Shown here: positions 9,359 to 18,830 of the stretch, piece after piece
Layout: each line of letters starts with the position of its first letter
Numbering within the stretch: position 1 is the stretch's first letter
Assembly (NCBI GenBank): GCA_025716815.1
Contig: JAIXMN010000006.1
Span: 558,001 to 622,000, forward strand
Origin: Dichotomocladium elegans
Lineage: Eukaryota; Mucoromycota; Mucoromycetes; Mucorales; Lichtheimiaceae
Reading direction: 5' to 3'
Length of the DNA: 64,000 nucleotides
Position numbers and translations under genes: made by a program
Notes under the pieces: generated by a model
Seen by the model: only the letters and a program-made list of their open reading frames with translations
Database searches by the model: none
What the model was told of the DNA's origin: nothing

Positions 9359-12300
9359 GCAAGGGGGAACGTACGCGCGACCTTGAACATCCCCTTAACA
9401 AGGAAAAACGGTCGCTGGAGAATCGGGGGATGGTTCACAAGGGTCCGACAGACAAGGATTCTCCAGTGGGGCTGGTCGAAACTCATCAGGAAAAAGACGA
9501 AGCTGCAATGTGTACAACCCAAGACTTGCAGGATACTCCAGGTGACAGACTGATGAGCGCAACTGAGGGTGACCAGCACGGTGATGATGCAGCTCCAAAA
9601 GCTCTCACCGAGGAGCAACAGTTGCGAAAAGATTATTGTTACTTGGAAGGACTCTTCACCTGCAGCGGAGGCGAATCTTTGCCGTTGTATGGCGGCAGAT
9701 GCGGAAATAAGCAAATACTGGCGCTAATCGATACGGGGGCGAGCACAAGTTACATTTCGCCCAGACTATGCAAAGGACTTAAGATATTCGATATCGAAGC
9801 GCGGGAAGTAGAAACTGCCGGCGGACACAAACTAATAATTTCCAAGAAGGCTAAGGTTCCATTCACCTTATCAGGATGTTTCATGACAGTCGAAGCATAC
9901 ATCCTGGAGACGAAGTTCGACATCATCCTTGGAAGGAATTGGCTGGCAGGATATTCACCGATAGCTGACTGGACAACCGATACTTGGACGATCAAGATCG
10001 ATGGCGAGACACATATACTACGACCTGAGCGTTACCTGGGAGACTCAGGGGTACGATACCTACTATCACACAAGCAAGTCAGCAGAGCAATCCGCAAGAA
10101 CGAGGTGCAAGAATTGTTCATGTTACACTTACTGGAGGCCGACATCCAGTCAAAGGAAATCCCTGAATCCATGCAGGTGCTCATAGACGACTACCAAGAT
10201 GTCTTTCGTGATGAGCTACCTGGCCTACCCCCAGAAAGAAAAATAGAACATGTTATTGACACGGGCGACGCAAAACCCATTGCAAGACCACCGTTCAAGA
10301 TGTCACCGTTAGAGCTCGACGAACTACGCCGACAACTGGATGAGCTCCTACAACTAGGTCTGATTCAACCAAGTGCTTCACCTTGGGGGGCCCCGGTATT
10401 ATTCGTTAAGAAGAAAGACGGGAGCATGCGCATGTGCATTGATTATCGTGCGTTAAACAAGGTGACAATTCGTAACCAGCACCCATTGCCAAGGATCGAC
10501 GAATGCCTGGAACGATTACAAGGAGCATCTTTCTTTACAAGTCTCGACCTCAAGAGCGGCTATCACCAAATCCGCATTAGACAAGAAGATGTTCCTAAAA
10601 CGGCATTCAATACCCGGTACGGCCAATTCTCTTTCCTTGTCTTACCGTTTGGCCTATGCAATGCCCCGCCCACGTTTCAAAGCTTAATGAATAAGGTCCT
10701 CGGCGAATACCTCGATCGCTTCGCACTGGTGTATCTAGACGATATCCTAATCTTCAGCAAGTCCAAGGAGGAACACCAGAAACATGTTCGTCTGGTATTA
10801 GAAAGATTGCGCGAAGCCAAACTATATGCAAACATCAAGAAATGTGAGTTTGGCAAGTCGGAAGTGCACTTTCTAGGATTCCGAGTGTCTGCCGAGGGTA
10901 TTAAGCCGGCCCAAGACAAGATCAAGGCGATTCAGGAATGGGAACCACCTACTAATGTCCAGGAAGTCCGCCAGTTTGTTGGTTTGGCACAACATTATCG
11001 TCGGTTCATACCATCATTCGCAAGCATTGCGGCACCTCTGACTGACCTCACAAAGGGTACTGGCCCGAAGAAACGTGCAATCACATGGTCCGACGCGTGT
11101 CAAGCCAGTTTTGAATTGATTAAGGAAAAACTGACAACTGCTCCAGTACTCCGACCGCCGGACCCGAGTAAGCCTTATCGGGTAGAGACAGATGCATCCG
11201 ATGTCGGTATTGGCGCAGTGCTGTTGCAAGAAGACTCGACGGGCGCGTGGCATCCCCTGGCATATGAGTCGAGGAAACTCTCTGCAGCAGAACGCAACTA
11301 TCCTGCCCAAGAGAGAGAGTTGCTAGCCATTTTGCATGCGTTGAGAACTTGGCGTTGCTTCATCGAAGGCCGCGATTACGAAGTCTTGACTGATCACCAC
11401 ACGCTCAAGTACCTCCGCTCTCAAGCAAAGCCGACTCCACGACTCGTACGATGGATGAATGAGCTTGAGTTGTATGACCCCAAGATCAACTACAAGCCCG
11501 GCAAAGACCACGATGCCCCGGATGCCCTCTCGCGCAAGTCTTACCATGCAAGCCCTAACGAGGAAACTTTGGAACCCGAGTTCCTTTACGTTGCAGCCGC
11601 TAGCATACCTGAAGCGCACCGACAAGACTGGCCAAGTTATTACATTTCCCAACCGGCCGACCTTCCCCAAGTTGTACAAGAATTCCTCGAACAAGAAAAG
11701 GAACATTTCGTAATAACTGATGGGAAGGTATATCGCAAATTAAAAACCAAGGATGCAACCGGTAGCGAAGTGACCAAAGAAGTCCGCTTTCTCCCATCTG
11801 CGAAGCGCGCCGACACAGTAAAGACCTTCCACGATGGATTCGGCCATGCAGGCAAGGCTACAGTGTTCGAATTGATGAAATTCCGATATTGGTGGCCGAC
11901 GATGCGAGCTGACATCCGAGAATGGCTCAAGACGTGTCCCTCTTGTCAAATGAGCAGTCGACGTTCCCGTGCCCACCAAGATGTTATGCATCCACTCGAC
12001 GTCCCTCCTGCTTTCGCTCGCTGGCACCTTGACTTTATCGGCGAACTTCCCAAAACTGTACGAGGAAACCGGTGGATATTAGTGGCCGTCGACTATATGA
12101 CCAATTATCCAATCGCTCGTGCTGTACCTGTTGCATCCGGCAAGGCTGTCGCTGACTTCCTGTACGAAGAAATCGTAATGCGTTTCGGCTGTCCCAAGGA
12201 GATCTTGACCGATCGTGGCGCAAACTTCATGAGCAACGTCTTACGACATTACACGCAACGCATTGGTATCAATCACAAGCTCACGTCCGCGTTTCACCCA

Positions 12301-13191
12301 CGCACCAATGGCAAGTGCGAGCGTCTGAACGGAACCCTCAAATCTATGTTACGGAAATACGTCAATGGTGCTCTCCACCTATGGGACGATTATCTCGACG
12401 CAGCTCTTTTTGCCTGCCGTGTGCGGACACATGCTACCACGGGTTTCAGCCCTTTTTACATGACTTATGGCCGCGAACCTGTTCTGCCCGGCGACCCCCT
12501 TCGCCCTTACATATCCGACGACGCGCTTAAGGACCCACGCGTTATGGCAGAACTGACCGCCCAAGAACTGGAAAAGCTGAATCAAGTCCGTGCTGCTGCT
12601 ACTGCTCGCATGCAAGCCGTTAGCCAGAAAGACAAGGATCGCTGGGACCAGGCCTTGAACATTGTTGACTTCGATATTGGCGAATTTGTTAAGCTAACCC
12701 ATGAAGGACGTTTTGGACTCGAACCGCAGTACAAAGGACCTTACGTTGTCATTGCGAAGAATCCCGATTATGGTACGTATCGGCTCGAAACGCTACAAGG
12801 TGTGCCCCTTGCTTCATGGGTCCATGCCGACCGTCTGGCGAAAGTCAACTTTGACACGGAGCCTGCTACACCTTGGTTTGACCCCACCTTGACACGTGCT
12901 GAATGGCGTTCCCGCATGCGTTTGCCGCCTACCCCTGACGAAGTCGACAAGCTTGTGGACCCCGCTCCCTCGGCCGACCAATTGCCGCCCTCAGTGGCTG
13001 TTCCTACCCAGTCCGATGTTGACATTGTTCGAGGACGAACAAGTATTTCGGAGGGGAGTAATGTCATGGACGCGCCCAACCAAGGCATTAGGCCGTCACA
13101 AAATAAACGAAGGTTCAAGCCCAGAAATCCAGGCCGACGGGAAAACCTTCGATCCGAAACCGAAACCTTGGATACTGCGCGAATATTCTAG
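9316..13191 (+). CDS. E2 Pol polyprotein (PR-RT-RNaseH-IN)
   Basis: The frame is open from 9316 and is entered by -1 frameshifting; the first ATG is at 9430 (1253 residues from there). Counting from that Met: aspartic protease DTGAS at 101-105, RT with YLDD at about 435, RNase [13 protein letters not shown] at about 587, integrase H2C2 (HDGFGHAG to CPSC) at about 800-840. The integrase D,D-E core follows ([26 protein letters not shown]), then a GPY-type C-terminal module ([13 protein letters not shown]). The ORF runs through the polypurine tract and 130 bp into the 3' LTR before TAG at 13189. No internal stop or frame break. It is close to E3 Pol and distant from E1. Confidence 0.93.
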   Translation, partial: TRLQVAGFWHCAYVSKGERTRDLEHPLNKEKRSLENRGMVHKGPTDKDSPVGLVETHQEKDEAAMCTTQDLQDTPGDRLMSATEGDQHGDDAAPKALTEEQQLRKDYCYLEGLFTCSGGESLPLYGGRCGNKQILALIDTGASTSYISPRLCKGLKIFDIEAREVETAGGHKLIISKKAKVPFTLSGCFMTVEAYILETKFDIILGRNWLAGYSPIADWTTDTWTIKIDGETHILRPERYLGDSGVRYLLSHKQVSRAIRKNEVQELFMLHLLEADIQSKEIPESMQVLIDDYQDVFRDELPGLPPERKIEHVIDTGDAKPIARPPFKMSPLELDELRRQLDELLQLGLIQPSASPWGAPVLFVKKKDGSMRMCIDYRALNKVTIRNQHPLPRIDECLERLQGASFFTSLDLKSGYHQIRIRQEDVPKTAFNTRYGQFSFLVLPFGLCNAPPTFQSLMNKVLGEYLDRFALVYLDDILIFSKSKEEHQKHVRLVLERLREAKLYANIKKCEFGKSEVHFLGFRVSAEGIKPAQDKIKAIQEWEPPTNVQEVRQFVGLAQHYRRFIPSFASIAAPLTDLTKGTGPKKRAITWSDACQASFELIKEKLTTAPVLRPPDPSKPYRVETDASDVGIGAVLLQEDSTGAWHPLAYESRKLSAAERNYPAQERELLAILHALRTWRCFIEGRDYEVLTDHHTLKYLRSQAKPTPRLVRWMNELELYDPKINYKPGKDHDAPDALSRKSYHASPNEETLEPEFLYVAAASIPEAHRQDWPSYYISQPADLPQVVQEFLEQEKEHFVITDGKVYRKLKTKDATGSEVTKEVRFLPSAKRADTVKTFHDGFGHAGKATVFELMKFRYWWPTMRADIREWLKTCPSCQMSSRRSRAHQDVMHPLDVPPAFARWHLDFIGELPKTVRGNRWILVAVDYMTNYPIARAVPVASGKAVADFLYEEIVMRFGCPKEILTDRGANFMSNVLRHYTQRIGINHKLTSAFHPRTNGKCERLNGTLKSMLRKYVNGALHLWDDYLDAALFACRVRTHATTGFSPFYMTYGREPVLPGDPLRPYISDDALKDPRVMAELTAQELEKLNQVRAAATARMQAVSQKDKDRWDQALNIVDFDIGEFVKLTHEGRFGLEPQYKGPYVVIAKNPDYGTYRLETLQGVPLASWVHADRLAKVNFDTEPATPWFDPTLTRAEWRSRMRLPPTPDEVDKLVDPAPSADQLPPSVAVPTQSDVDIVRGRTSISEGSNVMDAPNQGIRPSQNKRRFKPRNPGRRENLRSETETLDTARIF
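9334..9396 (+). promoter_or_regulatory. E2 -1 ribosomal frameshift signal with H-type pseudoknot
   Basis: In gag frame the sequence reads CA|G GGT TTT|GGC, the heptamer GGGTTTT at 9334-9340. A 6-nt spacer (9341-9346) is followed by a perfect 10-bp stem, 9347-9356 (GCGCGTACGT) with 9369-9378 (ACGTACGCGC), enclosing a 12-nt loop. Loop bases AAGGGG (9361-9366) are exactly complementary to CCCCTT (9391-9396), making stem 2 of a classic pseudoknot. Slippage moves translation into the pol frame, whose last upstream stop is 9313-9315. The signal lies inside the 43-base overlap of the two frames. Confidence 0.88.
13050..13061 (+). promoter_or_regulatory. E2 polypurine tract
   Basis: GGAGGGGAGTAA lies directly against the 3' LTR start (13062), the expected plus-strand priming site. 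It is translated as part of the Pol C terminus. Confidence 0.65.
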
Positions 13192-13459
13192 ATGTCGGCT
13201 GCAGAACAACCACCTCATACACTAATTGGTATCCATAGCAGTTCTATCAGAAGTACTTTCCATGAAACACTGCTTCCAGCACATTCCATAGTGAAATATA
13301 TAAATATAAGTCATATAGAATCAATAAAGGGCATCACTTGGTCAAGCAAGAAGAAGTCTGCAAAGTCGATATCAAGGCTGGTTTGAGTACTCCGGGACAT
13401 CACCATTTTTGGACGGAATTGTACAAGACAACCAGGAACCAAAAGCCCAGGACCTGACA
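13062..13459 (+). repeat. E2 3' LTR (398 bp)
   Basis: Partner of 7896-8293. It ends TGACA at 13459 and is followed by the AATA target duplication, then six further bases before the tRNA-Arg gene at 13470. Confidence 0.95.
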
Positions 13460-13469
13460 AATATCAAAT

Positions 13470-13542
13470 GGGGCTATGGCCAAATGGATAAGGCGCCTGA
13501 CTACGAATCAGGAGATTCCAGGTTCGACCCCTGGTAGCCTCG
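13470..13542 (+). tRNA. tRNA-Arg (anticodon ACG)
   Basis: A 73-nt cloverleaf. The acceptor stem GGGGCTA pairs with TAGCCTC (one G-U) and is followed by discriminator G. The A box is GGCCAAATGGATAAGG. The anticodon arm CCTGA-CTACGAA-TCAGG gives anticodon ACG. The T arm CCAGG-TTCGACC-CCTGG contains the B box. No intron and no encoded CCA. This gene is the hub of the retrotransposon cluster: E1 and E2 lie immediately upstream and E3 just past the downstream T-run. Confidence 0.96.
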
Positions 13543-13582
13543 ATATCAGATCTCCTCCTTCCTGTGAGGAAATAGGGTTGTC

Positions 13583-13588
13583 TTTTTT
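13583..13588 (+). terminator. Pol III terminator (T6)
   Basis: First run of six T on the coding strand after the tRNA-Arg gene, 41 bases beyond its 3' end. E3 begins 8 bases later at 13596, after its GCCG target duplication. Confidence 0.6.
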
Positions 13589-13595
13589 ATTGCCG

Positions 13596-13882
13596 TGTCG
13601 TAGCACATATTGCTCGACCAATCAACGTCATTCATTATTTTATCCTTTTCTGTCTTCTTCCCCAGTGAAAGCACAGCCGGTCGTAATTCCCTCTTTGGAC
13701 GCATCGCCGAATGCCTTTTCTCTCTTGTCTCAATATATTATTATTAGATATCAAAATAGTATAAATATCCAAGTAGTCCCTATACAATAAAGAGCATCTA
13801 TCTGCAATTCTTATTCTCCCCACTGTTACTCTTACGTCGTTGCTATTGGCCACGGTGTAACCGCCAAAATATAAGCACGACA
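13596..13882 (+). repeat. E3 5' LTR (287 bp)
   Basis: Same sequence by eye as 17687-17973. It carries a TATA-like AGTATAAATATCC (about 13757) followed by CAATAAAGAGC (about 13784), so promoter and poly(A) signals are close together. Confidence 0.95.
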
Positions 13883-13884
13883 AT

Positions 13885-13897
13885 TGGTAGCTGATGA
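13885..13897 (+). promoter_or_regulatory. E3 primer-binding site containing the start codon
   Basis: TGGTAGCTGATGA, identical to the E2 site, 2 bases after the LTR. The ATG within it (13894) is the first codon of the E3 polyprotein, so primer annealing and translation initiation use the same bases. Confidence 0.65.
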
Positions 13898-16800
13898 ACT
13901 TCGATTCCCCGATGGACGACCAAGAACCGTACAATAACTACTGCCGCAATTGTGGGGGCTATGGTCACGATGAAGATATCTGCACTTCCGAGATCCCAGA
14001 TCGTTGTTACAACTGTGGAGGACATGGTCACGATGAATATGCCTGCACTTCCGAAAGAATGTCACGATGTTATAACTGTGGTAATGAATACCATTTTGCC
14101 CGGAATTGCATGTTGCCGACACTGCCAAACGCGTACCGATTTCGACCGATAGTAAAGCGACATCAACGAGAAAAACGACAAAGACACAAACATACAACAT
14201 TACAGCGACATGTTATACAACAAGATAACCAAGACACGAACACGCAATATGAAGAACTATCCGAAAATCTAATCGACATCGACATGGACGATTTTACTGT
14301 GACACAGTACGAGGGACAACTCGACGACGACGTACACTACCTTGACAAATTATACACCCACAATGAAACCGACCTACCACTTTATGACTTGCTATGTAAC
14401 GGACGCGTGTGTGAGACCCTTTTGGACAGTGGCGCATCCGCGACATATGTGTCACCCCATATTGTAGAAGGCTTGCCACGCACACGTGTCGCTAGTCGCC
14501 AAGTCCAAGCCGCCGGCGGGCACATTCTCAGTATCACAGCGAAAGTCACCTTGATGCTCGACATTGATGGCCTTATCCACCAGGTCCCTGCGTATATCCT
14601 TGACACCAAATTCGACTTAATCCTCGGCCGTGATTGGATAAAACGCATGAAGCCCGTGCCTGACTGGGAACTTGACCAGTGGCATATTGTCCATAACAGC
14701 GTAACGCATGTTTTACGTCCTAAGTACAACCGTGTCATCCCAGATCTTGCCTACCTGATTTCCAACCGCCAACTCGAGCGTTTTGAACGTGACCGTCACA
14801 TCGCTTCCATGTATCTCTGCCTTGTTCGACCAGAGGACGTTCCTTCTGGAGCATCGGAGGATGATGTTCACGTCAAGCCCTTGCTCACTGAGTATGCTGA
14901 TGTATTTCGCGACAAGCTCCCAGGACTACCGCCTCAGCGCGATGTTTACCATGTCATTGATACTGGTGATGCTGCACCCATCAGTCGACCGCCCTTCAAG
15001 ATGAGCCCTCGTGAGTTGGATGAATTGCGAAAACAACTAAAAGAGTTACTCGACCTCCGCCTCATCCGGCCATCCACATCTCCATGGGGTGCCCCTGTAC
15101 TTTTCGTCCGCAAAAAGAATGGTGATATGCGTATGTGCGTAGACTATCGTGCGATCAATCGGGTGACGCGACGAAATACACATCCGTTGCCGCGTATCGA
15201 TGAATGCCTGGAACGCCTCGGCGGAGCAAAGTATTTCTCAAGTATCGACCTCAAAAGTGGTTACCACCAAGTAAGGATTCATGAAGATGATGTACCGAAA
15301 ACCGCATTCAACACTCGATATGGATCATACGAATTCCTTGTACTTCCATTTGGTCTGACAAACGCCCCACCTACGTTCCAACGATTGATGAACTCAGTAC
15401 TGGGTGAGTATCTCGATAACTTTGCCCTCGTCTATCTCGATGACATCCTCGTATACAGCAAGACCATCGAAGAACACCACATGCACGTCCGTCAGGTTTT
15501 AGAGAAACTTCGCTCTGCAAAACTGATAGCCAACCCGAAGAAGTGCGAGTTTTACAAGACCGAGCTGGAATTTGTAGGTTATCAGATAACGTCGCGTGGT
15601 ATCCTGCCATCCCCGACAAAGGTGAAAGCAATTCAAGATTGGCCGATACCAAAGAATGTCCAGGAGGTGCGACAGTTGGTTGGTCTTGCTTCTTATTATC
15701 GACGATTTATCCGGGACTTCGCCGCCATCGCTGCTCCGCTAACAGACCTGACGAAGGGTACTGGCGCGAAACAAAGAGCGATCGAATGGACCCCTATATG
15801 TCAAGCCGCATTCGACCAACTCAAAAGCCGTCTCACAGATGCCCCGATCTTATTACCGCCCAATACGGACTTGCCTTTTGTGATCGAAACGGATGCCTCG
15901 GACCACGGCGTTGGCGCCGTTCTTCTCCAAGAGGGGGAAGATGGATTAATGCATCCCATAGCATTCGAATCTAAGAAATTATCGTCCGCTGAGCGCAACT
16001 ATCCAGCGCAAGAACGAGAGCTGCTGGGCATATTGCATGCATTACGGTCATGGCGTTGTTTCATTGAAGGCCGCTCATATACGATCTACTCCGACCATCT
16101 TCCTCTCAAGTACTTCCGAGAGAAGGGTACACCAACTCCCCGTCTGACCCGATGGATTGCTGAAATCGAATTGTACGACCCTGATATCCGCTACAAGCCT
16201 GGTGCCGAAAACAACGTGCCTGACCTGCTATCTCGCCGCGATGGTGTTACCAGTACCCCTGTCAATCACGCAATGGAGCCCGAATATCTCTATGCCGTAA
16301 AATCCTTACAAGAAACAGACTGGCCGAAATTCTATACAAAACCAGAAGACAAATGGCCGATCACATACCGCGACTTACTCCAAAAACACCGGGACAAGTT
16401 TGTTGTGCGCAACGATTGCGTATATCGTAAGGTCAAGATTGGAAAAGATATTCACGAGGTTCGGTATGTTCTCTTTGCTCGCCGCGCCGATCTAGTGCAA
16501 GAAGCCCACAAGTCCTTTGGTCACGCAGGTAATGGTACACTATACGACCTGTTACGAAAACGTTACTGGTGGCCCGATATGCGAACCGATATTGCCGAAT
16601 GGATCACCATATGCAAGGAATGTCAACTTGCCGCCAATGCAGATAAGCATGTGCATCACGCGCCAATGAAGCCTCTCGAAGTCCCCCCGCCGTTTTCTCG
16701 TTGGCATCTCGATTTTATTGGTGAGTTACCGACAACAGCAAATGGAAATCGATGGATCCTTGTTGCTGTCGACTCTGCCACCAGCTGGCCCATCGCAAGA

Positions 16801-17649
16801 TCAGTTCAAGATGCTACTGGCGAAGCCATTGCTAAGTTCCTGTACGAGGAGATTGTGCTGCGCTTTGGTTGCCCGGACGAAATTGTTACCGATCGAGGCG
16901 CGAATTTTATGTCACAGGTCCTCGCGCACTACACCGGCCGGATCAAGATACGACACGTTTTCACCTCGGCATTCCATCCTCGAACAAATGGCAAGGCTGA
17001 AAGAACCAACGGTATTCTGAAGCAAATGATACGCAAGTATGTCAATGGGCAGATCCATCGCTGGGACGATTTTGTAGAGCCTGCATTATTTGCAGCCCGC
17101 GTTCGCAAGCACCGGACTACGGGGATGAGCCCATTCTATATGGTTTATGGTCAAGAACCCAAGCTGCCTGGCGACCATCTTCGACCACACATTATCATTG
17201 CCGAGAAAGGCACTAACCTCACTGATGCCGACGCATCTAAGTCTCGAATCGAAGCGCTGCGTGAGCTACGCGCTGCCCGAGCTTCCGCCGAAGAACGTGT
17301 TCGTCTCAATTCTGCTCAAGACAAGGCTCGGTGGGATGCTGTGCTGAAGCCTCAAGTCTTCTCTGTGGGTGACCTTGTTCTTATGCGTCACGAAAACAAG
17401 TTTGGCCTAGAATACAACTGGAAAGGCCCATTCCGCGTACTCAAGACCAACCATGACACCGACATCTACCAGTTAGCGGATATGAACGGAAAAACTTACA
17501 ACTCGTGGGTGCACACAGATCGTCTTCGGCCCATTGCTATGCGAAATGGTACCACACCCACCGACCCATGGTATGACCCAACTGCTGCTCGCGCCGCAGA
17601 GCGTCGCCACCTTGAAGCCGCAGCTGAAGCCCGCGCACAATTGTCATAG
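13894..17649 (+). CDS. E3 nucleocapsid-Pol polyprotein without capsid domain
   Basis: A 1251-residue ORF. Three CCHC knuckles come first: C17/C20/H25/C30, C38/C41/H46/C51 and C59/C62/H67/C72. The first two lie in a near-identical 63-bp tandem repeat. Protease follows with DSGAS at about 178 (DSG, not the DTG of E1 and E2). RT has the YLDDILVYSK box, RNase H has ETDASDHGVGAVLL, and integrase has H2C2 (HKSFGHAG, CKEC) and D,D-E motifs ([26 protein letters not shown]). No stop or frame break. Compared with E2, about 250 residues of capsid are missing and no frameshift is needed. The enzymes should work; particle formation would need another Gag. Confidence 0.92.
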   Translation: MNFDSPMDDQEPYNNYCRNCGGYGHDEDICTSEIPDRCYNCGGHGHDEYACTSERMSRCYNCGNEYHFARNCMLPTLPNAYRFRPIVKRHQREKRQRHKHTTLQRHVIQQDNQDTNTQYEELSENLIDIDMDDFTVTQYEGQLDDDVHYLDKLYTHNETDLPLYDLLCNGRVCETLLDSGASATYVSPHIVEGLPRTRVASRQVQAAGGHILSITAKVTLMLDIDGLIHQVPAYILDTKFDLILGRDWIKRMKPVPDWELDQWHIVHNSVTHVLRPKYNRVIPDLAYLISNRQLERFERDRHIASMYLCLVRPEDVPSGASEDDVHVKPLLTEYADVFRDKLPGLPPQRDVYHVIDTGDAAPISRPPFKMSPRELDELRKQLKELLDLRLIRPSTSPWGAPVLFVRKKNGDMRMCVDYRAINRVTRRNTHPLPRIDECLERLGGAKYFSSIDLKSGYHQVRIHEDDVPKTAFNTRYGSYEFLVLPFGLTNAPPTFQRLMNSVLGEYLDNFALVYLDDILVYSKTIEEHHMHVRQVLEKLRSAKLIANPKKCEFYKTELEFVGYQITSRGILPSPTKVKAIQDWPIPKNVQEVRQLVGLASYYRRFIRDFAAIAAPLTDLTKGTGAKQRAIEWTPICQAAFDQLKSRLTDAPILLPPNTDLPFVIETDASDHGVGAVLLQEGEDGLMHPIAFESKKLSSAERNYPAQERELLGILHALRSWRCFIEGRSYTIYSDHLPLKYFREKGTPTPRLTRWIAEIELYDPDIRYKPGAENNVPDLLSRRDGVTSTPVNHAMEPEYLYAVKSLQETDWPKFYTKPEDKWPITYRDLLQKHRDKFVVRNDCVYRKVKIGKDIHEVRYVLFARRADLVQEAHKSFGHAGNGTLYDLLRKRYWWPDMRTDIAEWITICKECQLAANADKHVHHAPMKPLEVPPPFSRWHLDFIGELPTTANGNRWILVAVDSATSWPIARSVQDATGEAIAKFLYEEIVLRFGCPDEIVTDRGANFMSQVLAHYTGRIKIRHVFTSAFHPRTNGKAERTNGILKQMIRKYVNGQIHRWDDFVEPALFAARVRKHRTTGMSPFYMVYGQEPKLPGDHLRPHIIIAEKGTNLTDADASKSRIEALRELRAARASAEERVRLNSAQDKARWDAVLKPQVFSVGDLVLMRHENKFGLEYNWKGPFRVLKTNHDTDIYQLADMNGKTYNSWVHTDRLRPIAMRNGTTPTDPWYDPTAARAAERRHLEAAAEARAQLS

Positions 17650-17673
17650 TTGTTCGAGGACGACCAACATTCT

Positions 17674-17686
17674 GAGGAGGGGATAT
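17674..17686 (+). promoter_or_regulatory. E3 polypurine tract
   Basis: GAGGAGGGGATAT abuts the 3' LTR at 17687, the usual position of the plus-strand primer. Confidence 0.6.
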
Positions 17687-17973
17687 TGTCGTAGCACATA
17701 TTGCTCGACCAATCAACGTCATTCATTATTTTATCCTTTTCTGTCTTCTTCCCCAGTGAAAGCACAGCCGGTCGTAATTCCCTCTTTGGACGCATCGCCG
17801 AATGCCTTTTCTCTCTTGTCTCAATATATTATTATTAGATATCAAAATAGTATAAATATCCAAGTAGTCCCTATACAATAAAGAGCATCTATCTGCAATT
17901 CTTATTCTCCCCACTGTTACTCTTACGTCGTTGCTATTGGCCACGGTGTAACCGCCAAAATATAAGCACGACA
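17687..17973 (+). repeat. E3 3' LTR (287 bp)
   Basis: Partner of 13596-13882; followed by the GCCG duplication at 17974-17977. Confidence 0.95.
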
Positions 17974-18006
17974 GCCGTAACTCAGATTAGTTGACCAATC
18001 AAATTG

Positions 18007-18298
18007 TGTCGTGCGTATATTTTGGCGGTTACACCGTAGCCAATAGCAACGACTCAAGCGTAACAATAGAGATAAAGAGTAACGGATCGATGATGTTTAT
18101 TACATGGAAATACTTGGATATTTATACTGTTTTGCTATCTAATAATAATCATGGAGAAGAGAGAGAAAAGGGAAATAGATGTGGGCTGTGCGTACATTGA
18201 GAGGGCTATTGTTATTCGTGCACTTCTTGGAGAGGACTCTGAAAAGCGATAAAAATAAAAGAGGACGTTTGATTGGTCAAGCAATATGTGCTACGACA
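18007..18298 (-). repeat. Reversed, diverged solo LTR of the E3 family
   Basis: On the minus strand it starts TGTCGTAGCACATATTGCTTGACC and ends with the GGTGTAACCGCCAAAATA-type tail of the E3 LTR. It is 292 bp against 287 and has many substitutions. ATTG flanks both sides (18003-18006 and 18299-18302), so it was a complete insertion whose interior was lost by LTR recombination. It is older than E3. Confidence 0.88.
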
Positions 18299-18300
18299 AT

Positions 18301-18460
18301 TGTCGTATTCGTAAATCTGTGCTGGTAATCCAATAGCCAGAATATGGAAATAGACGTATAGCCCTTTTACTGATAGGAGATAAGAATATAAGATATGTCC
18401 TTTATTCATGTAAGTCGAAGGGCATATTTATACTATTCTATAATATGTAAAAGCGCAGTA
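18301..18460 (-). repeat. Decayed LTR fragment, E3-like family
   Basis: Begins TGTCGT and keeps the order of blocks seen in a reversed E3 LTR (CCAATAGCCA, AGATAAGAATATAAGATA, CTTTATT, CATATTTATACTATTCT) but is heavily mutated; limits are approximate. Confidence 0.5.
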
Positions 18461-18830
18461 TGCGCAGCATGATGATAACGATGACAAGATGTGCGCAGGA
18501 AGCGCAGCAATTATGTTGCACAGCGTTAAGGCTGCTCCTGAGCAATGTGTAACCAAAAGGAAAATGACAAGTGTCATGTGCGCCAAGAGTAATGTTGCGA
18601 CAAAATTTGTCCTTAGTTTTACGACTTTTTCATAGCGTCCGTGACCTTTTTAAGGTACACCCTATCATGGACTGCTCGTTCGCTGCAGTAATTCGTTTTT
18701 TCAGCTCTTGTTCACTATGGTACTTCACAATGCAACGCACTGCTAGTAGGGCAGCGCATTGTCGGGCATACAAGGACCAGACCGTCTTTCCATACCTCAT
18801 CATTATATCCTTAGTCTTTTGCATAGTTTA

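Larger units (their letters stand above)
7896..13459 (+). mobile_element. E2: apparently intact Ty3/gypsy LTR retrotransposon
   Basis: Two 398-bp LTRs (7896-8293 and 13062-13459) that look identical by eye begin TGTCA and end TGACA. AATA flanks both sides (7892-7895 and 13460-13463). Between them are a primer-binding site, an intact gag, a -1 frameshift signal and one uninterrupted pol ORF with protease, RT, RNase H and integrase. All catalytic motifs are present, so this copy may be mobile. Its 3' end is 10 bp upstream of the mature tRNA-Arg gene, about where Pol III starts, as for Ty3-type integration. Confidence 0.95.
13596..17973 (+). mobile_element. E3: Ty3/gypsy element with a capsid-less single ORF
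   Basis: Two 287-bp LTRs (13596-13882 and 17687-17973), identical by eye, have TGTCG...CGACA ends and GCCG duplications (13592-13595 and 17974-17977). A single intact ORF runs from inside the primer-binding site to 38 bp before the 3' LTR. It encodes three zinc knuckles, protease, RT, RNase H and integrase but no capsid domain, and there is no room for one elsewhere in the element. Identical LTRs and an open pol say it moved recently, presumably with Gag supplied by another element. A reverse-oriented solo LTR of the same family lies 33 bp downstream. Confidence 0.93.
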
